Positions 44,191-52,965 of a stretch of 64,000 nucleotides of DNA are shown piece after piece. This DNA comes from Candidatus Hikarchaeia archaeon HikBin5 (GTDB taxonomy: Archaea > Halobacteriota > Halobacteria > Halobacteriales > Hikarchaeaceae). The notes below the pieces were generated by a model. That model saw only the letters and a program-made list of their open reading frames with translations, was not told the origin of the DNA and made no database searches. A program made the position numbers and the translations under genes. Within the stretch, counting starts at the first letter, position 1, and each line of letters starts with the position of its first letter. The stretch covers positions 78,574 to 142,573 of the forward strand of contig WTZU01000001.1 in the NCBI GenBank assembly GCA_009889625.1, read 5' to 3'.

Positions 44191-44838
44191 AATTGAAATT
44201 GATTTTAACAAAAATATACTACCAAATATAGCTAGTATTGCTGAATTCACCAAAGCAACCACTCTGAAAAACCGTTCATATTTCTTTCCAGCTACTATCA
44301 ACATTGTTGGAAATATTAAAATCCATATTAAAATTCCTCCAAATATCCCTGTGATTACTTCTATAGTTTGCAATTGAATTTCCCACCCTGTGATTTTGGC
44401 TACATTATCTGTAACTATCCCTAACCCTTCATTCTGAAATAATGCTGCAGACAGACCTGCCCAAAAAGCCATTTGCCATGGGTTTACCACCCCCACACCC
44501 AAAGCTTTGAAAAACCCACCTTTATTATTCTTTTTAACTTCCCACTTGACTATTTTCCTCCCTTCTCTGAATGACTTATGTGCAAAAACTAACATTACAG
44601 TCCCGCCCAACCCTATTAACAATCCCTGTAACCATGCTCTAGAAATAACAATAGCTACCATACCCATGTATGCCATTGACAATAAGACTAGATCTGACAC
44701 CATCGCTCCAAAACCAGTTTGTACTCCTGCACCCCATCCCTTATTTATACTCTCGTCTGCAATTATGGCATTCATTGGCCCTAGTGGTGCAGCTAATATC
44801 AATCCGAATAATATTCCTACTATTATTCCTCCTATCAT
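44176..44838 (-). CDS. LysE-superfamily membrane exporter
   Basis: The 220-residue protein has about six membrane helices. The N-terminus FGLILAAPLGPMNAIIADESINKGWGAG carries the PLGP motif typical of LysE/RhtB transporters. A later VGVVNPWQMAFWAG segment matches the second conserved NP motif. The family exports amino acids, but the LysE superfamily also contains metal exporters. It is co-oriented 18 nt downstream of a DtxR-family metal-responsive regulator, which makes a metal-related substrate worth considering. Substrate is not deducible by eye. Confidence 0.83.
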   Translation of the reverse strand: MIGGIIVGILFGLILAAPLGPMNAIIADESINKGWGAGVQTGFGAMVSDLVLLSMAYMGMVAIVISRAWLQGLLIGLGGTVMLVFAHKSFREGRKIVKWEVKKNNKGGFFKALGVGVVNPWQMAFWAGLSAALFQNEGLGIVTDNVAKITGWEIQLQTIEVITGIFGGILIWILIFPTMLIVAGKKYERFFRVVALVNSAILAIFGSIFLLKSISILITG

Positions 44839-44856
44839 TCTATCTTTTCTCTTAAC

Positions 44857-45555
44857 TCATATCTCTCTCACGTGTATGGACATCGACACCTCTTTTGGTA
44901 AGCTATGTTCTCCTTTCTCATTGCTCACTTTAATCATCCCAAATGGGGCCACCGATTCAATTTTCACTTGTTTTCCTGGTATTATTCCTATCTCTGCCAA
45001 ATATTGCAATTCCTCACTATCTCTAGTGCGTGGGGCATTCTCGGAGCCGATGTAATTTTCTTTCACTCTCTCTATCACTACTATTTCTCCAGCACTATGT
45101 TCTCCTAATTTTGTAGTCTCATCTTTGGCAATTGATGTCAGATCTTCACTTGGTATTGGTGCACCATAAAGTCCATATTTTGGATTCCCAAGCGCATTCG
45201 CAATTCTGCGCTCTAATTCTTCTGAAATATGATGTTCCAATACATCTGCCTCTTCGTGAACTTCTGACCAATCATAACCCAAAAACTCCACGAGATATCT
45301 CTCTATTAATCTATGATGACGTAGTATTTCCAGTGCGATAGCTTCCCCTTCAGTATTGAGCTTGGCACCTTTGTATTTTTCATATGTTATGAATCCTTTA
45401 TCTCCTAGCTTGACTAGCATACTCGTCACAGTCGGCGCGCTCACTCCCATCTTCATAGCGAGATCTGAAGTTGATACTTGCCCTTCATTCTCTCGATTAA
45501 TTAAATAAATATTTTTTAAATAATCTTGCATCACATCGCTAGCATGTTCTCGCAT
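44857..45555 (-). CDS. DtxR/MntR-family metal-dependent regulator with FeoA-like domain
   Basis: The protein has three parts: a winged-helix DNA-binding domain (about 1-70; VSTSDLAMKMGVSAPTVTSMLVKLGDKGFITYEKYKG), a metal-binding/dimerisation domain (about 75-140; ILRHHRLIERYLVEFLGYDWSEVHEEADVLEHHIS) and a C-terminal SH3-like FeoA domain (about 155-233). The MQDYLKNIY region has Asp where MntR has its metal ligand Asp8, but the MntR Glu11 position is Lys, so Fe versus Mn specificity stays open. M1 of the track is GTG; ATG 45555 is preferred. It leads a two-gene operon with the LysE-like exporter and has an inverted repeat over its own promoter, indicating autoregulation. Confidence 0.9.
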   Translation of the reverse strand: MREHASDVMQDYLKNIYLINRENEGQVSTSDLAMKMGVSAPTVTSMLVKLGDKGFITYEKYKGAKLNTEGEAIALEILRHHRLIERYLVEFLGYDWSEVHEEADVLEHHISEELERRIANALGNPKYGLYGAPIPSEDLTSIAKDETTKLGEHSAGEIVVIERVKENYIGSENAPRTRDSEELQYLAEIGIIPGKQVKIESVAPFGMIKVSNEKGEHSLPKEVSMSIHVREI

Positions 45556-45567
45556 CACTTGATCTTA

Positions 45568-45583
45568 TTTAGACCTATCTAAA
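45568..45583 (-). promoter_or_regulatory. Candidate DtxR-family operator TTTAGA-N4-TCTAAA
   Basis: A perfect 6-bp inverted repeat (TTTAGA CCTA TCTAAA) lies 13 bp upstream of the dtxR ATG. It directly abuts a minus-strand TATA-like AAAATATAT (45585-45593), so it falls where transcription should begin. The position fits an autorepressing operator. Its sequence resembles TTAGG...CCTAA-type archaeal DtxR sites only loosely. Confidence 0.5.
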
Positions 45584-45663
45584 CATATATTTTTGGGTAT
45601 TTTTCTATGCCCCCTTCTAACAATCTCTTTTGGCTCTTGCCAAAAAATTTATTCTCTCTTAAT

Positions 45664-46899
45664 CTATATTAAAGGAGTTGGCTCTTGATCTCCTTCATAT
45701 GGTTCTTCTGTATGGTACTCTAGCCAAGCATCACCATTAAGGAAGTTCTCTGGAATGTCTTCTTCCAATGAACCTGCATTTATTTTAACCCAACCTTCGC
45801 CCTCTTTTGACCTCCAGGAATATGCTGCCTTTCCAAGAGCTATGTACACTTCACTTTTCTCTGGTTTAGACTCTCTAAGTTGGAAGATCGCTGAGGATAG
45901 TGTAGTTTCATCGTTATAGTCATTTTCTTGATATCTACAAATTGAGTTCAAACCTGGCCCATTTGTATGGTCTATCGATAAATCTCTCATTGTTTCCACC
46001 GTGACATTTCCTTCATTTTCTTCTAGTACTTCCATGACTCTTTCATACCTACAATAGCTCGAAGGTATCTCCGATCTAGGCCGCGCCAAATGACTTAAAA
46101 TCTCAAATTTATTCCCCCGACCAGTTACTCCATTCTCAATCCATCTGGCCGCAAGATGAGTAAATTCTCCTTCAATTATGATGGCTCTTTTGGCATCTGC
46201 AATAGGAATACTGCCTGGGGATGACATGGGATCTGAAAATAACAACGGCGTAATGACTTGGGCCGCTTCTACTGCGGTATCTCCATGGATCAACCCTTGT
46301 CGCATAAACTCTCCCCTAGATGCAGCTGCCCATTCTTTCGCACTTTTTCCTTCTTCGTCAAATGTGATCGTTCGTGATATATTCGATCCTATTGCAACAC
46401 CTTTGTCATTTATGCCCATCTTTACGGCAGTAGACCCTGCAGCAGCGACCATCACTACATTATTCCCCTCTTCGTGCTCTTCGACTCTAATCACATTTAC
46501 CTGCTGATTCTCATAACAATTCTCGCCAGTGAATTCGCTAGAACCTTTTTTATCCGATTGTTTAAAGAAAATAGTTTCTCCCGTTGCAGCAGCATTCCCC
46601 GCTGCAATAGCAACTGTACAACCATCTGGGGTAATGTTCTCTTCGAACAAATTAAACGCCAATAGGTCTGCATAAGGTACGGAAGCTGATTTGGCCATAC
46701 TTTTAATTTCCACTTTGGTTAATTCTGGCAATCGATAGGAATTTTCTTTCGTAGCTGCGTGTACCTCCTTCTTTTGGATTCCTCTACCATTTGCAGCAGT
46801 CCAAAAATTCTTTAGATTTTGCTCAATGGCCCATTTAAGCATCTCTCCTCTCTTTTCACCTCTCTTTACAGCCCTCCTCTGATTCGTACAATCTGACAT
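45664..46899 (-). CDS. C45-like Ntn hydrolase (acyltransferase/amidase family)
   Basis: The 411-residue protein resembles the acyl-CoA:6-aminopenicillanate acyltransferase (C45) family. A helical pro-region ends VKIEIKSMAKSASVPYADLLAFNLFEE-like sequence, followed by TPDGCTVAIAAGNAAATGETIFFKQSDKKG. There the Cys of DGCT would become the N-terminal nucleophile after autocleavage. Later VNVIRVEEHEEGNNVVMVAAAG and GVAIGSNISRTI fit the alpha-beta-beta-alpha fold. The substrate is unknown, probably an N-acyl or peptide-like amide. It lies next to a cyclic amidohydrolase gene (22 nt apart, same strand), which supports an amide-degrading role. Confidence 0.73.
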   Translation of the reverse strand: MSDCTNQRRAVKRGEKRGEMLKWAIEQNLKNFWTAANGRGIQKKEVHAATKENSYRLPELTKVEIKSMAKSASVPYADLLAFNLFEENITPDGCTVAIAAGNAAATGETIFFKQSDKKGSSEFTGENCYENQQVNVIRVEEHEEGNNVVMVAAAGSTAVKMGINDKGVAIGSNISRTITFDEEGKSAKEWAAASRGEFMRQGLIHGDTAVEAAQVITPLLFSDPMSSPGSIPIADAKRAIIIEGEFTHLAARWIENGVTGRGNKFEILSHLARPRSEIPSSYCRYERVMEVLEENEGNVTVETMRDLSIDHTNGPGLNSICRYQENDYNDETTLSSAIFQLRESKPEKSEVYIALGKAAYSWRSKEGEGWVKINAGSLEEDIPENFLNGDAWLEYHTEEPYEGDQEPTPLI

Positions 46900-46921
46900 T
46901 TTAAAATATTTTACCTTTACT

Positions 46922-48355
46922 TTATTTATAGTGTTTGTATTCCGCTCGCGCTTCAGTCAATTTCCTAGGAGAATTCCAAGGCATTTTGTCTACATCTACT
47001 AATGTCCCGTATCCTCTCTCCCCAACTACTTTTCCATCCTCGTACACAACCTTCCCTCTGACAACTGTTGTAGTAACTTTACCTGTGAACGTTTCTCCAT
47101 CGAATGGAGTTGCTGTATTTTTCGAAAGAAGGGTCTTTCTATCCATGGTCCAGGTTTCATTCAAATCAAAAATGGTGAAATCTGCATCAGTTCCAATTCG
47201 AAGAGATCCTTTTTCTGGATACATTCCCCAAACTTCTGCTGGTCTTTTACTGTGCATTTCTACCCATTTTTCTAATGTGATTTTTCCTTCATTTACAAAT
47301 GTAAGCATAGCGGCAACTTCTGATTCCAGTCCAACAAATCCAGAGATGACATTCCATGTATTTTGGAATGGGTCATCCATACCTTTCTCCTCATCTGTAT
47401 GTGGGGAGTGATCAGTTGCTATGCAATCAATCCCGCCACCATTAATTCCGATGTCCCAAAGCATATCTTGCTCAATTTGGTCTCTAATTGGAGGCTGAAT
47501 TCTCGCAACATTACCTTTCTCTCGCATGACTTCTTCGGTAAACCACAGATAGTGTGGCATAGTTTCAGCGGTTACATTTATGCCCTTTCGTTTTGCATCA
47601 AGCACTTGCTGGGCGCCAGACCCAGATGCCAAATGGAATTCATGGATTGGACATCCTGTGTGCTCTGAGAACAATATGGTTCTGCCCACTGCTTCTCGTT
47701 CACAAACAGGCGGCCTAGACCAAGAATGATATATGGGGTCATTCTTGCCTTCTTCAATAAACTGGGCCTCATAATGTTTCAGGATTTCGTCGTCTTCTTC
47801 ATGGAATCCTAATCTCTTCCCAGTTTTAGCGATGGCATGCATCGCATCAAGAAGCTCACCATCATTTGGAGGTGGAATCGCACCAATCGTGGTGCCTAAA
47901 AACACCTTATACCCTACACAACCTGCTTCATTTAAAGCATTAACACTCTTTTCTGTTGCATTATCTGATGTTATCACAACGTAGGATTGAAAATCAACAT
48001 ATGCCTTTTCTTCTCCTTTCTCAAACTTAAGTTTAAGGTGCTCTGGTGCATCGATAACTGGTTTGCAGTTTGGCATTCCTATGACTGTGGTTACTCCCCC
48101 TGCTGCCGCAGCTTGGGTGGCCGTACCCCAGTCTTCTTTGTATTCGAGTCCAGGCTCTCGGTTATGGATGTGACAGTCTATGATACCTGGGGCTAGATAT
48201 TTGCCCGCAGCATCGATCTCTCGACTGCCGCTTGGCAGTGCATCAGACGAACCTACTGCTATTATTTTTCCGTCTTTTGCAGCTACACCTGCGTTCTCCA
48301 TCAAACCGTCTGGAGTTACTATCGTACAATTCTTAATTACAAGATCTGCTTGCAT
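46922..48355 (-). CDS. Cyclic amidohydrolase (dihydroorotase/allantoinase/hydantoinase family)
   Basis: The metal-dependent amidohydrolase barrel has 477 residues. The HxH metal site is in APGIIDCHIHNREPGLEYKED, the carbamylated Lys is in GYKVFLGTTIG, further ligands are in EFHLASGSGAQQ and AETMPHYLWF, and the catalytic Asp is in CIATDHSPHTDEEKG. The Arg in NREPG and Asn in MPNC match the substrate-carboxylate residues of dihydroorotases, while overall length (about 477 versus about 430) and some motifs are allantoinase-like. It could therefore serve pyrimidine synthesis or ureide catabolism. It sits upstream of the C45-like hydrolase on the same strand. Confidence 0.78.
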   Translation of the reverse strand: MQADLVIKNCTIVTPDGLMENAGVAAKDGKIIAVGSSDALPSGSREIDAAGKYLAPGIIDCHIHNREPGLEYKEDWGTATQAAAAGGVTTVIGMPNCKPVIDAPEHLKLKFEKGEEKAYVDFQSYVVITSDNATEKSVNALNEAGCVGYKVFLGTTIGAIPPPNDGELLDAMHAIAKTGKRLGFHEEDDEILKHYEAQFIEEGKNDPIYHSWSRPPVCEREAVGRTILFSEHTGCPIHEFHLASGSGAQQVLDAKRKGINVTAETMPHYLWFTEEVMREKGNVARIQPPIRDQIEQDMLWDIGINGGGIDCIATDHSPHTDEEKGMDDPFQNTWNVISGFVGLESEVAAMLTFVNEGKITLEKWVEMHSKRPAEVWGMYPEKGSLRIGTDADFTIFDLNETWTMDRKTLLSKNTATPFDGETFTGKVTTTVVRGKVVYEDGKVVGERGYGTLVDVDKMPWNSPRKLTEARAEYKHYK

Positions 48356-48460
48356 TATACTATAATAAATTCCATTTGTGACAGGTTATATTTATCGAAA
48401 CAAATATGCCCTATTTCACATGTGGTCACCTTTTTAACAATTGGACGTAATCTAAGAACT

Positions 48461-50446
48461 ATGAGCTCTGCCAATTGGACTCGAAACTGCCTAATCCTAT
48501 TGATAACGATAATTCTGATAATTCCTGCACCAGCGCTAGCATCTGCACAAGGAAATCCTAGCATAAGTGTATTCTTACCTGAAGACCGGGTCTCACCCGG
48601 TGATGAAGCAACTTTGTTGTTTTCTATTCTCAATGCTGGACAAATAAGCGTTGGAGGAGGTGCGAGTGCCGAATCTAGAGTTACTACTGCAAGAGATGTA
48701 AAATTAACCCTTTCTCCTGGAACTGCACCCATTCAAATCCTGACCGGAACTATTCCTGTTGGCAATGTGGCAGAAGGAGAAAGTGACCCCGTCCCTGTTA
48801 AAATATCAGTCAATGAAGATGCCAAACCTGGGACTTATTCCCTATCTGTCGAAGTTGCTTATGTTTACACTTATATAATCTCTACAGGCGATGCAGATAG
48901 CCCCGGTCATTATGAAAGAGAAAAAACAATAACTCAAAATGTTAACCTAATAGTGGAGCCAAAACCCATATTCAAAATTGATCAAATCACTTTAGGTCCT
49001 ATTCTTGATGGATATGGTCCACTTAATGTTCTTCTAACCAATAACGGCAGTGAGAATGCAAGAGATGCCACCCTGACCATGGCATCTGAATCCTCTCAAC
49101 TTACTTTTGCTGGTGCCCATGGCTCTCAAAGTGCAAGCGCATTTATAGGCAATCTTCCATCTGGAAATTCTATATCTGTTCCATTCGAAGCCCAACTTGC
49201 AAAAGGATCTATGGGGATAACCCATCCAGTTTCTATTTCTATATCTTACACAGATGAATTCGGAGAAGTTCAACAATCCAAATCAATTAAATCCGGCGTA
49301 TCGCCCATTTCTGATTCTGGAAGATTCTCTGTAGTCTCCAATCCTACTAAACTCTCTTTGGACCAATCCGCCGACATATCGTTCACACTCACAAACAACG
49401 GAGGGGATTCCGTTTCTGACGCACGAGTATTCATACAATCAACGGATCCAAAACTCTCTTTCGGTGGATCTCCTACTGCCGAATCTATGATTGGAAATTG
49501 GCCCGCTTCCGGTCAACAAACTGTTTCATTCAAAGCCGGACTAGCTGACTCTTCCAATATACGGCCCTATCCTGTCACAATAGAGGTTCGCTACAAATCT
49601 AATAATAACTCCGATCGGACTTCTTATGCAATATCTACGGGGGTTACTCCCCTCGGGGAACAATCATTCTCCATCGACGATATTTCTACTAACTTATCTG
49701 TTGGCAGTGAAGGAGATCTTACTGCCAATTTGGTCAACGATGGCCCACAAGAAATTGAAAACGGTGTCATTATTTTTGCATCCGACCTCCAAACAATATC
49801 TTCACTTGAAGATGAATATGCTGTAGGAAGTCTTTCAGCTGGGGAGGCAAAACCGTTTAAATTTTCTTTGGACGTGAGTGAATCTGCAGATGAAGGAAAT
49901 AGACAGGTATCTCTCACCGTAAGATATAGGGACTCGGATGGAAAATCTCATATTTCAGACCCCATCGACGTCATTTTAACAGTCTCTTCTGAGGTGAATG
50001 CATTTGAAGTATCACCTGTTAGCTCTACTTTCGCACCTGGAAACAGTGGCTTGTTAGTCTTGAAAGTAACCAATGTAGACGAAGAGACAATCACTGATAT
50101 CTCTGCAAAGGTATTTCCTGAAAGCCCCATAACAGCAGAAGATGATACTGCATTTATACCCCGGTTATCTCCTGGAGAAAGCACCGAAATAATATTTGAC
50201 ATCACCATGTCTGGCAATGCCTTAGATAAAATTTATCCACTAGATTTGGATTTCCAATATGACACCTCTTCCGGAGAAACACTCCTCTCAGATACCTATC
50301 AAGTACCTGTCACCTCCGATTCCGCCGCAAATGATGGCCAAAGTACTCTCCCTGGTTTTTTACTTCCTATGGTAGTTATCCTTGCCGCAATAGTAGGAGG
50401 GGTCTATTTTTATCGTAGACGTCAAAACTCAAAAACAGAAAGGTAA
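48461..50446 (+). CDS. COG1361-like surface protein with repeated Ig-like domains
   Basis: A signal peptide (about residues 8-30, LILLITIILIIPAPALASAQG) leads a long extracellular region. That region is made of about five beta-sandwich repeats, each with a pattern such as DRVSPGDEATLLFSILNAGQ, LDGYGPLNVLLTNNGSENARDATLTM, LSLDQSADISFTLTNNGGDSVSDARVFI and FAPGNSGLLVLKVTNVDEETITDISAKV. A C-terminal helix and basic tail (PMVVILAAIVGGVYFYRRRQ) anchor it in the membrane. ATG 48461 gives 661 residues; the track start at 48350 runs over the divergent gene's promoter. An RND-type exporter starts 12 nt downstream, a pairing common in haloarchaea, so it may be an adaptor or sensor for that exporter. Confidence 0.8.
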   Translation: MSSANWTRNCLILLITIILIIPAPALASAQGNPSISVFLPEDRVSPGDEATLLFSILNAGQISVGGGASAESRVTTARDVKLTLSPGTAPIQILTGTIPVGNVAEGESDPVPVKISVNEDAKPGTYSLSVEVAYVYTYIISTGDADSPGHYEREKTITQNVNLIVEPKPIFKIDQITLGPILDGYGPLNVLLTNNGSENARDATLTMASESSQLTFAGAHGSQSASAFIGNLPSGNSISVPFEAQLAKGSMGITHPVSISISYTDEFGEVQQSKSIKSGVSPISDSGRFSVVSNPTKLSLDQSADISFTLTNNGGDSVSDARVFIQSTDPKLSFGGSPTAESMIGNWPASGQQTVSFKAGLADSSNIRPYPVTIEVRYKSNNNSDRTSYAISTGVTPLGEQSFSIDDISTNLSVGSEGDLTANLVNDGPQEIENGVIIFASDLQTISSLEDEYAVGSLSAGEAKPFKFSLDVSESADEGNRQVSLTVRYRDSDGKSHISDPIDVILTVSSEVNAFEVSPVSSTFAPGNSGLLVLKVTNVDEETITDISAKVFPESPITAEDDTAFIPRLSPGESTEIIFDITMSGNALDKIYPLDLDFQYDTSSGETLLSDTYQVPVTSDSAANDGQSTLPGFLLPMVVILAAIVGGVYFYRRRQNSKTER

Positions 50447-50457
50447 GTTGACATAAT

Positions 50458-52908
50458 ATGGATCTCGAACCTTATGTAGAACCAATAGTCAAGCTGATTA
50501 CTTCTCAAACGAAGGCGATCATAATTTTATTCCTAGTCCTATCTGTGATCTTCACTGCAGGTCTAGGCAATATCTCCACCGAATCCGGCACAGAGCAATT
50601 CACAACAGATCTACCATCTGAAAAAGCCCTTCAAGAAATCAACCAAGAGTTTACTCCCCGTTTCACCATCGACAAAGAAACTAATACTGGAAGTACTCAA
50701 CTTATTCAAGCCAGTACAAATGTGCTGTCTAAACAGTCTCTTTTACGAATGTTAGAACTTTTGTATGAATTGGAACAGAATGAAGATCTTAGGGTCGTGA
50801 GCACTTCTAGTGTGGCTCAGATCGTAGCAACATCGATCGACCCCTCTGCACAAACTCTCCGAAAACAAATTTATGTAATTGAACAAACTCCCGCTTCTCA
50901 AATTAGATCTACTCTCCGATCCACCAATGAACAGTTCCCTCTAGCTGGCCTTCTCAGTAAAGATTATAATGAAGGATCTATGACTGCAAGTTCTACGATA
51001 GGTGTGGTGATTCATTCCTTGCCCTCTTCTGCACAATCTGCTCAACAAAGTTCTGGTACTAGTGGAACTGATCCTCTGACTGATATACAAGTCAGTGTGC
51101 AAGAAGTTGCTACCATTGGAGGGGATGTAAGAGTATTCGGATCTGGTATATTCTCAAGCGAATTTGGTAGTGTTATTGGAGATACGATGATCATTGTAAC
51201 TCCTGCTGCAGTCTTATTTATAATTTTATTTTTGGTATATTCCTATAGAGATTTAATAGATCTATTGTTAGGAATCCTGTCTTTGTTTATGGCACTCATT
51301 TGGACATTTGGATTCATGGGAATTGCAAACATACCCTTTAGCCAAATGCTCATTGCAGTTCCTCCTATCCTATTGGCCCTAGGTGTCGATTTCGGTATTC
51401 ATGCTATCAACCGTTACCGTGAAGAAAAGAATGAAGATACTAGTGTAAATCAAGCAGCATCTCGGATGCTTCGACAAATTCTCATCGCATTTTTCATAGT
51501 TACTTCAACCACTATAATTGGCTTTTTATCAAATTTAACTAGTGCACTTGCACCTATCAAAGATTTCGGAGTAGTTGCAAGCATTGGCATTATATTTACA
51601 TTTTTAATTTTTGGAATATTCTTGCCTGCTGCAAAAATACATCTAGATCAATTCCGAGGACAAAAACGACGTTCTCGAACACCTCTTGGTGTTGAGGGGT
51701 CTTTTTTAGGTCGTGCATTAAAGATCGGAGTGTGGATTGCTAAACATATCCCTGTTATTTTCCTAATTTTTGTTATCATCGTCTCTGGATTTTCTCTAAA
51801 TTATGCTACTGGAATTGACACAACTTTTGCAGTTGAAAATTTCTTACCGCCCGAAACATCAGCCTCCTATTTGATGGTACTTCCTGAACCTTTCAGGCCC
51901 AGTGAATACTCTTCTATTGGGACCCTCAATTACTTACAAGACAATTTCGACATATCTCAAGAAGGTTCTGTAACTATGTATATAGAGGCACCTATGCGAG
52001 AGGACAGTGCGTTAGAATCACTCTACAGAATTAGTCAGAATCCCCCTGATTCTTTTGCCACCGAAAACAGAATTGCCGTATCTAATAGCATCTTGACTGT
52101 AATCCAAAACACGGCAGCAAATTCTCCTGAATTTGCTAGACTAGTCTCTAAAAACGATAGAAATGGAAATGGAATCCCCGATAAAAACCTCGACGACATA
52201 TATGATGTCCTATTCTCATCTCCCACTGCACGTGCAGATACACTCAAATTCTTATCCGAAGACCGACGTAGTACTCTTGTTATTTATTCTCTTAAAGCTG
52301 GGGCAAATACAGAAGCTGCCGCTTTAGAAGGAAAAATGCTGGCACAAGAACAAAGATATCCTACGATTGCCACTGGCGAAACTGTGGTATTGGAGGATGT
52401 CGTCGAATTACTACTTCAATCAGCAATAAAAAGTCTCTTAGTAGCTCTATCCCTTACTGCTATCTTCTTAATTTTCTTATATTGGCTCCTCAACCGCCGT
52501 CCCTTATTGGGCTTAGTCAATGTATTCCCTATCGTAGTTACAGTGGCATTAGTAGGAGGGAGCATGAGATATGCGGGATTGTCCTTCGACGCCTTCACCG
52601 CAACTGTATTGGCGTTGACAGTTGGACTTGGAGTGGATTATTCAGTACACATTGTACACCGATTTGTCGACGAATATGATTCTAGCAAGGATCTTTTTGA
52701 ATCTCTCAATCGAACCTTACAGGGCACTGGTGGCGCCCTCACTGGAAGTATGCTTACCACTGTGTTCGGAATCGGTGCATTATATCTTGCTGTTTTCCCG
52801 GCAATTGGTTCTTTTGGCCTCCTTACTGCACTAAGTGTACTGTATGCATACCTCTCCTCTATCATTGTTCTCCCCCCTGTGCTTGCACTTTGGACAAAAA
52901 TAGCTTAA
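50458..52908 (+). CDS. RND/MMPL-superfamily exporter
   Basis: The 816-residue polytopic protein has two homologous halves, each with one N-terminal helix, a large external domain and a bundle of five helices. The conserved MMPL/SSD motifs are PILLALGVDFGIHAINRYREEKNED in the first half and VLALTVGLGVDYSVHIVHRFVDEYD in the second; the buried Asp in each GVD is the proton-coupling residue. The preceding gene encodes a COG1361-like surface protein with only 12 nt between, indicating a co-expressed export unit. The exported substrate, possibly lipid or hydrophobic compound, is unknown. Confidence 0.9.
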   Translation: MDLEPYVEPIVKLITSQTKAIIILFLVLSVIFTAGLGNISTESGTEQFTTDLPSEKALQEINQEFTPRFTIDKETNTGSTQLIQASTNVLSKQSLLRMLELLYELEQNEDLRVVSTSSVAQIVATSIDPSAQTLRKQIYVIEQTPASQIRSTLRSTNEQFPLAGLLSKDYNEGSMTASSTIGVVIHSLPSSAQSAQQSSGTSGTDPLTDIQVSVQEVATIGGDVRVFGSGIFSSEFGSVIGDTMIIVTPAAVLFIILFLVYSYRDLIDLLLGILSLFMALIWTFGFMGIANIPFSQMLIAVPPILLALGVDFGIHAINRYREEKNEDTSVNQAASRMLRQILIAFFIVTSTTIIGFLSNLTSALAPIKDFGVVASIGIIFTFLIFGIFLPAAKIHLDQFRGQKRRSRTPLGVEGSFLGRALKIGVWIAKHIPVIFLIFVIIVSGFSLNYATGIDTTFAVENFLPPETSASYLMVLPEPFRPSEYSSIGTLNYLQDNFDISQEGSVTMYIEAPMREDSALESLYRISQNPPDSFATENRIAVSNSILTVIQNTAANSPEFARLVSKNDRNGNGIPDKNLDDIYDVLFSSPTARADTLKFLSEDRRSTLVIYSLKAGANTEAAALEGKMLAQEQRYPTIATGETVVLEDVVELLLQSAIKSLLVALSLTAIFLIFLYWLLNRRPLLGLVNVFPIVVTVALVGGSMRYAGLSFDAFTATVLALTVGLGVDYSVHIVHRFVDEYDSSKDLFESLNRTLQGTGGALTGSMLTTVFGIGALYLAVFPAIGSFGLLTALSVLYAYLSSIIVLPPVLALWTKIA

Positions 52909-52965
52909 TCTTCACCCCTCGGTCCAGGAAGGTGGATTTAATAGTATCGGCATCAGCGTTCGATT

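Noticed and set aside
46935-47411. 158-residue + strand ORF inside the cyclic amidohydrolase gene
   Set aside because: It is antisense to a well-supported enzyme, with no family resemblance of its own.
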